Positions 57,678-64,000 of a stretch of DNA of 64,000 nucleotides are shown in pieces. Position 1 is the stretch's first letter. Every line of letters begins with the position of its first letter. A program made the position numbers and the translations under genes. The stretch covers positions 121,758 through 185,757 of the forward strand of contig NW_024468570.1 of the NCBI RefSeq assembly GCF_001632365.1, given 5' to 3'. This DNA comes from Laetiporus sulphureus 93-53. Lineage: Eukaryota > Basidiomycota > Agaricomycetes > Polyporales > Laetiporaceae. Below the pieces are notes generated by a model. The model saw nothing but the letters and a program-made list of their open reading frames with translations, was not told the DNA's origin and searched no databases.

Positions 57678-60600
57678 TTGGACACAATGTCGCGAATTTC
57701 ACGCGTAAATTCTGTCTGCAGCTGTCAGTTCGGCGAACGCGCGGTCATCTGGGTAGCGTGCATCGGAAGGACCGCGTACTATCAATCGACGACTCCGTGC
57801 ATGAATTTCTTTGGTGGGATTAAAGCCCCAACATCCACTGCCACGCGATTATGTAGTCGACGATTGCTACACCATCCCGAGCCGGGTCCGTCGAGGTTGT
57901 GCTGGCAATTGGCACCCAAGAACATCCGGCCGACCACGCACCTCCACCGCTCGTTTTACTCATCCACAGTCTCCGGCTGTCAGTCTACTCAACCACTGCA
58001 TTATCCAAGGTGGGTTAATCCGAAGCAAGGACATGGGTCGCGAGCGGTGAAGTCGGATGAGGGGGGAGATTCGGTGCACGCGCCACAATCGCAGAGTGTG
58101 CGGTTAGACAGTAAACAGGACGATCAAGCACCTCCTTCGGACTCTGCTCCCCCTGCTTCATCGTCATCGTCTGGAGATGGGTCTGATGAGTCGGACCACC
58201 CACCACCACCACCACCACCATCACCAGAACCGCCAACGCCACCACAAACTTCCATTTCGAAGCAGTCTGTTCCCGATGTCTATCCTCAGGTCCTTGCCCT
58301 GCCCATTGCGCGTCGACCCCTCTTTCCCGGTTTTTATAAGGCAGTGGTTATTCGCAATCCGGCCGTCGTTTCAGCCATCAAGGAGATGATGCGACGCGGA
58401 CAGCCGTACCTCGGCGCGTTCCTCCTTAAGGATGAACAGACAGATAGCGACATCATCACGGACATCAACTCAGTACACCCAGTGGGCGTCTTCGCGCAGA
58501 TCACGAGTGTGTTCACCGCTGGCGGCAAGGAGGACGACAAGGAGGAGGGGCTTACCGCGGTGCTCTACCCTCACCGGCGAATTAGGATCACTGAGCTTGT
58601 CAAGGCTGGCAAGGCTAAGGTTGAGCCGTCTGAAGCAACCGAAGCAACCGGTGAAGAGTCTTTGCCAACGCCCCCTCCGGAGACCACAACACCACGTGCG
58701 TATTTCATCCTCAACTTTGTGATCGTCATTCACCTCCTTTACTAGCACCGGTCCAGACGTCCTTTCTGCATAACTATAGTGTCTCCATCGTCAATGTCGA
58801 AAATCTGGCCACGCAGCCGTACAACAAGGACGATCAGTACATCCATGCATTCATGTCCGAGATCGTGTCGGTATTCAAGGACATTGCGCAGTTGAACCCG
58901 CTGTTCCGCGACCAGATCACCAATTTTTCGATTAATCAGGTCCCATCGAATGTCTTTGATGAGCCGGACAAGCTCGCAGACTTTGCGGCGGCTGTCTCGA
59001 CTGGAGATGTTAACGAGCTGCAAGACGTCCTCGAGGCTCTCAACGTCGAAGATCGTCTGCGCAAGGCGCTACTCGTGCTGAAGAAGGAGCTCATCAATGC
59101 ACAGCTCCAGAGCAAGCTCGCACGCGACGTGGATAACAAGATCGCGAAGCGCCAGCGCGAGTACTACCTGATGGAGCAGCTGAAAGGCATCAAGAAAGAG
59201 CTTGGCATGGAGTCTGATGGAAAAGACAAGGTGATCGAGAAGTTCAAGGAGCGGGCCGCATCGTTGAAGATGCCGGAGACGGTGCGGAAGGTGTTTGACG
59301 AGGAGCTGAACAAGCTCCAGCACCTTGAGCCGTCTGCGTCCGAGGCGAACGTTACACGGAACTACCTGGAGTGGCTGACGCAGATTCCTTGGGGCCAGCA
59401 CTCGCCGGAGAACTATTCGATTACTCATGCTCAGAAGGTGCTGGATGAGGATCATTACGGCCTGAAGGACGTCAAGGACCGCATCCTCGAGTTCATAGCT
59501 GTGGGCAAACTTAGGGGTACAGTCGAGGGTAAGATTATTTGCCTCGTAGGTCCTCCTGGTGTCGGCAAGACATCCATCGGCAAGTCGATTGCACGCGCTT
59601 TGCACAGGCAATTCTTCCGGTTCTCAGTTGGTGGCTTGACGGATGTTGCAGAGATTAAAGGGCACAGACGCACTTACGTCGGGTATATTAGGGTTCACTG
59701 GCGAGGTTTGTTCCATTTCTTACTATTTTCCCGGCAGGGCGCTCCCGGGCAAGATCATCCAGGCTCTGAAGAGGGTCGGCACTGAAAACCCCCTGGTTCT
59801 CATTGACGAGGTGGACAAGATCGGGCGAGGCATCAATGGCGATCCTGCAAGCGCGCTGCTCGAAATGCTGGATCCTGAGCAGAACACTGCGTTCTTGGAT
59901 CATTAGTAAGTCGGGTTCCCCTGTATGGTTTCTCAGTCAGTTAACCATGTCCCCCCTTAGCATGGATGTCCCTGTCGACTTATCTCGTGTTTTGTTCGTC
60001 TGCACAGGTATGCCGCGAAATATATGAGATAAAGTTCACATGCTGACCAGGTTCCGATAGCCAACATCCTTGATACTATTCCTGCGCCCTTACTCGACCG
60101 GATGGAAATCCTGGAAGTCAGCGGTTACGTCTCAGAGGAGAAGGCTGTGATCGCGGAGAAGTATCTATGTCCACAGGCGAAGGAGGCGTCAGGTCTGAAA
60201 GATGCCGATGTCCAACTGGAGCCTGCCGCCGTCGACGTGTTGATTAAGTACTACTGCCGTGAGAGCGGAGTTCGCAACTTAAAGAAGCATGTCGAGAAGG
60301 TACGTAGCTTCAGTCTGTTTAAGCATGCGGTAAAGCTGACGTTTTCCTTGCCAGATCTACCGCAAGGCCGCATTGAAACTTGTCCAGGATCTCGGCGAGG
60401 AGGTCTTCCCTGAACCTGTCGTCAGTGCAGAGGCACCGAAGGACGAGCAGAAGACCGTTGAGAAGCAGGATGCGCCGCCGAACAACCCTGCGGCCCCCGA
60501 GTCGACGGTTCCAAAGCCCGATCAGGAGGAGGATAAGGAGCGCGTGGTCACTACTGTCGAACGCAAGCCGATGAAGATTCCTGATACAGTGCACGTTCAC

Positions 60601-61392
60601 ATAACTCCTGACAATCTGAAGGAGTACGTCGGCCCCCCGATCTACTACAAGGACAGACTGTATGCGAAGCCGCCGCCGCCGGGTGTCAGCACCGGGTTGG
60701 GATACCTGGGCAATGGTTCTGGCGCTGTTATGCCGATTGAAGCCACGGTATGTGCTTCCACGTCCTTACGTTTTCGGTGTAATACTGACATCTGTTGCAA
60801 CTGCTACGCAGACGATGCCTGGCAAGGGTGCCCTTCAACTTACTGGTAAGCTTGGCGAGGTTATCCGAGAGAGCGCTCAGATCGCGATAAGCTGGGTCAA
60901 AAGCCACGCGTACGAGTTGGGCGTCACAACCTCGGCCGATCAGCAGTTCCTAGTGGATCGAGATATGCATCTGCACATGCCCGAGGGCAGTATCGGGAAG
61001 GAGGGCCCGAGTGCAGGCACTGCCATTTTGACTGCTCTCGTGTCGCTGTTCACGAAGACTCAGGTCAATCAGGATATTGGTAAGTAACCCGGCGATATTC
61101 ACAAAGACTGTCGTTGACGGATCGCTCAGCTATGACGGGGGAGATCACGCTTGTCGGGCAGGTGCTTCCGGTGGGCGGGCTGAAGGAGAAGATTCTCGCG
61201 GCTCACCGTGCCGGTATCAAGACGATCATCGCACCGGAGGCGAACCGCACTGATATCGAGGAGAACGTGCCCCAGAGCGTCAAGACGGGGATCCGGTTCG
61301 TGTATGTCGAGGACGTCCGGGAGGTCCTGCAAGAGGTGTTCCGCGGGACGCCCATCGCGGAGCGGTGGAAGGACACGCTTTTGGTCTCTTGA
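57678..61392 (+). CDS. PIM1: mitochondrial Lon protease (PIM1), ATP-dependent
   Basis: AAA+ serine protease that removes damaged matrix proteins and supports mitochondrial DNA maintenance. Exons: 57678-58695, 58746-59682, 59738-59905, 59961-60007, 60061-60299, 60355-60747, 60812-61079, 61130-61392; 1110 residues. Domains: a basic presequence, a Ser/Pro-rich linker with a polyproline run (about 170-200), the LON substrate-binding domain (from [16 protein letters not shown]), the AAA+ module with Walker [10 protein letters not shown] (about 608-616) and Walker [12 protein letters not shown], and the protease domain with catalytic Ser near 1001 (EGPSAG) and Lys near 1042 (GLKEK). A charged linker separates AAA+ and protease domains, as in other fungal Pim1. 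An alternative start is the in-frame ATG at 57801. The peroxisomal Lon is unlikely given the presequence-like N-terminus. Confidence 0.96.
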
Positions 61393-61654
61393 GCTTGCAT
61401 TCTGTCTGCATATCGCATAATTTGTGTCAATGTCATTCTTACCGTAGAGAAGCATGTCTGTTCTGTCTGTCTAAGCAACATTACTACTGTTCTGTATATT
61501 AGCTCAATCTACGCCACATCCAGCTCATGTATCTGCCATGTATTGACCCTGCCGCTACCTCCAATCAAGATACTGCGATTGACACACGCCTTCACGGGAA
61601 AATATTAAGTCAGTAATATATTTTACAATGAAGCATGGCTAGGAGTGGTCAAGC
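61393..61654. other. convergent intergenic region
   Basis: 262 bp between the stop codons of Lon and the cytochrome b5-domain gene. It presumably contains two 3' UTRs; nothing else is visible. Confidence 0.6.
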
Positions 61655-62485
61655 TCAAGATTCAGGTATGAGAAATCCGATGAGGCATGCGTCCAGCATG
61701 TAATCGAGGTTTACCCATGCGTGGGTGAGGGCTACGGGACGGTCAACAATGATCATGCTCTCAGTGTCCACACTCACCAAAAAGCTTGCTTCCATCGCGG
61801 CCCGCTACGCGCATGAGCTCCTGCTCCCCTCCTGGATGGTACGGGAGGTATGGCGTGATATTATAGACCTTGCCGTTGAACGCGGACCATGCATCCTCGC
61901 GCGTCTTATGCTCTTTCAGCATAGACGGCGTAACGCGCAGCAGCGTGTCGGTTCCCTACGATACGTACTGTGAGTGGGTCAGGTGGAACGTCCGGCGAGA
62001 GGGCGTAGAACACGCACCCTGAGATCCTGCCCCGACTTCTTAAGGTTCGCCCAATCGAGCGGGCCGTGCCCTGGGGCGAGGGCTACCTTGCCCCGCTTTG
62101 CGGTAGGCTTGAGCGGTGGTTTGGTAGTTGTGAGAGGAACGGCTAGTGAATTCGAGCCTGAAAACATAGCGCTGCTGGTAGATGTCCCCGGTCGTCGATT
62201 CGCGAGAGAAGGGACTGGTGGGGGTGGCATCAACTGGGCATCGGTCAATATGCGCGGTATGTTGTCTGATGCCTGCTTGTTGGGCCCTGGAGATAGACGT
62301 TGTACGCTGTTTAGGCTGGGGAAGGAGGGTGGCGAGTCGTCGAGCTCGTCGCCCCCGTGTACGGTCTCAGAGTCATCGTCAACGTCGTCGTAGGAGACGG
62401 ACAAGGATGGTCCGTGCTCAGCGATGGTGGATGCGTCGGTGTCAGGTGCTTGGGCAGATAGCCAGCTGCGAAGATAGGAGGCCAT
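61655..62485 (-). CDS. cytochrome b5-like heme-binding domain protein
   Basis: Small electron-transfer type protein. Exons in transcript order: 62485-62018, 61955-61778, 61731-61655; 240 residues. The first 120 residues are low-complexity, acidic then Pro/Ser-rich. A conserved lead-in (GHGPLDWANLKKSGQDLRG) and then the cytochrome b5 fold follow. The heme ligands are His196 (YHPGG) and His219 (LTHAWVN), with FNGKVYNITPYLPYH as the core strand. The lead-in and the final VNLDYMLDACLIGFLIPE are typical of the fungal Irc21 / cytochrome b5 reductase 4 N-terminal subfamily rather than of microsomal cytochrome b5. There is no C-terminal membrane tail. No reductase domain follows, so the electron partner is separate. 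Confidence 0.92.
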
Positions 62486-62795
62486 GAAGAAAGAAGAGAT
62501 GAACAGAAATTGTCTCCGCCAGAAGAAAACTCAGGTGCAGTAAGGTGCTATGAAAGGCGACAGTATGTAAATAGTTGGGCAAAATCAAGAGGCGTGACAT
62601 GTAAGTACAGCGATTGATCTGAAGCCTCGAGTCGCATCTCCTCCATGCGCTCTCAAGCAACTCTCGAGTCTCTTGTCTTTTCTTTTCTTCCTCGGAGTAT
62701 GCAAGCAACTCGCAATAATGCTCGTCAGCCGCTTTTACATCATTAACAGGCGACACATATACACCGCAGACCCGATCGCAGTTCGTTTTTGTTAT

Positions 62796-63139
62796 TTACA
62801 CAGCCTGCACAGATTTATTTTTTCACGGGGAACCTGATGGGAAAATGGTGAAAATATCTTAAGTCTGGATATGGAAATAGTTTGGAAATCGGGTGGAGAC
62901 AATTGAATTATGTTACAATTGCTTCACCGAAACATATCAGTATCACATATTTTTGGACTGAAATATCTTCCTTTGGGAAATAGTTTCACTATTGCTGATA
63001 TGTTTCGGTAAAACAATCGTAACATAATTTAATTGTCTCCGCCCAATTTCCAAACTATTTCCATATCCAGACATAAGATATTTTCACCATTTTTGCATCA
63101 GGTTTCCCGTGGAAAAATAAATCTATGCAGGCTGTGTTA
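62796..63139. mobile_element. MITE-like long hairpin: two 145-bp inverted arms around a 54-bp loop
   Basis: The left arm 62796-62940 is the imperfect reverse complement of the right arm 62995-63139. The outer ends read ACACAGCCTGCA on the left and its complement on the right. Inner ends read ACATATCAG and CTGATATGT. Mismatches are few and scattered. The loop is 62941-62994. There is no room for a transposase, so it fits a non-autonomous foldback/MITE. Possible flanking duplication is only TTA/TAA-like and uncertain. Confidence 0.85.
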
Positions 63140-63466
63140 ATGACACTAAATTGTATTTAACTGCCTTTTTGGGATGCAAAGTTGCCTAATTAGGGCATAG
63201 TGTTGCATAGGTCACACTTTAGAACACATTTTCAGAGCATTTGCAAGGGGAATAAATGCCTTCATGTCTGTAGTGTATATCAGTGATGTAGGGGTCAAGA
63301 GGTCAAGCATGACCTGCACATGATCCATTATTTACCATAATTAGCAATAAATGCTTAAAGTGATGGAGCATGAAGCATTCTCGCAATGAACTGACGTTTG
63401 GTTGCCACGGGGTCACGCGCGCATATCACGCTTGACCCTTTCTCTAGGTCAAGATCAAAGTGCCTT

Positions 63467-63507
63467 ACCCCCGGTTATCGCCCAGTTATCGCCCGATAAC
63501 CGGGGGT
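63467..63507. repeat. 14-bp perfect inverted repeat with 13-base loop
   Basis: ACCCCCGGTTATCG at 63467-63480 is matched by CGATAACCGGGGGT at 63494-63507. The loop itself contains another GTTATCGCC, so the left half is partly repeated directly. It lies in the AT-rich end region but is GC-rich itself. It may be the end structure of another mobile element. Confidence 0.8.
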
Positions 63508-64000
63508 CAACGACAACACTGCTGTCACCCCAGACATGGAGCTCTTTTTCGATGTGTAATATGTGGAGAAAATGTGAACTAGTATTTTGATTATTGGTCG
63601 ATTCTTTGCGAAAATGACATTACAGTTTACATATTAGGCATCTGCAATTGGAAATGAAACTGCGGCATATGCCAAACCATATTCTTGGGGCTATATTGTA
63701 TTCATTTTTGTAAACTTTGCGAATACAATATGTTCCCATTATGTTTTGATGTTATGAATGTTGAAAATGCGACGGAGAATTAAATCGTCACAGATATTGA
63801 ATGGCTGATCGATGTTGCGCATCTTAGAATATCTAACAGGTAAACAAGTTCATAGCAAATTCCAAGACCAAAGGAAGTACGGTACCAGTACATCGTATGT
63901 GATGCGAAACCTGTACGCTACTTGACCGTGATGGAACGACGTCAAGATTGCTCACGTCTATCTCATGGCAGATTTCAAATCGGCGGGCAACAGTATATGA

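Larger units (their letters stand above)
62486..64000. other. AT-rich right end with hairpin elements, no supported gene
   Basis: The first 300 bp should be the promoter of the cytochrome b5-domain gene. From about 62790 the sequence turns clearly AT-rich compared with the rest of the window and contains a long hairpin and a smaller one. No coding region is supported; the composition suggests transposon-derived DNA. Confidence 0.6.

Overview
This window looks like nuclear DNA of a basidiomycete, probably a mushroom-forming agaricomycete. Almost every gene is broken by many short introns (mostly 45-65 bp, GT-AG). The gene set is eukaryotic and fungal: an FG nucleoporin, an actin-related protein of the dynactin complex, XRN1, mitochondrial Lon, S53 peptidases and an NsdD-like GATA factor. 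I rebuilt exon structures by hand from splice consensus, reading frame and family conservation. In every gene whose exons I listed, the exon lengths sum to a multiple of three.

Layout, left half: 1-3.3 kb shows no gene. A Nup49/NUP58-type nucleoporin (3294-5166, +) follows. Next come a decayed ARP10 fragment (about 6150-6640), sedolisin peptidase A (6816-9287, +), a 2.6 kb spacer, its paralogue sedolisin B (11963-14488, +) and intact ARP10 (14999-17069, +). A PX-PB1 protein (17391-19786, -) converges on ARP10. After 3.5 kb without a recognisable gene comes a coiled-coil membrane protein (23357-24873, -). It is followed by a tandem segmental duplication carrying two Kv-beta-like aldo-keto reductases (25432-27181 and 28127-29873, both -).

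Right half: 29.9-35.8 kb has no convincing gene. Then come an NsdD/SUB-1-like GATA factor (35848-38159, +), a TauD-type dioxygenase (38591-40267, -) and XRN1 (41370-46828, +). GMP synthetase (47941-50372, +) has an in-frame seven-copy 18-residue repeat inside its glutaminase domain. Next are an amidase pseudogene (about 50545-51600, -), a large nuclear-type protein (52565-55939, +), an intronless PrpF-family protein (56095-57366, -), Lon/PIM1 (57678-61392, +) and a cytochrome b5-domain protein (61655-62485, -). The last 1.2 kb is AT-rich and carries a 344-bp near-perfect hairpin that looks like a MITE.

There is no operon logic, as expected for a fungus. The notable arrangements are the duplicated sedolisin/ARP10 block, the duplicated AKR block, and the divergent PrpF/Lon pair sharing about 310 bp of upstream DNA. 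The best candidate for something undescribed is the 54-bp minisatellite expanded within the catalytic glutaminase domain of the single GMP synthetase gene seen here.
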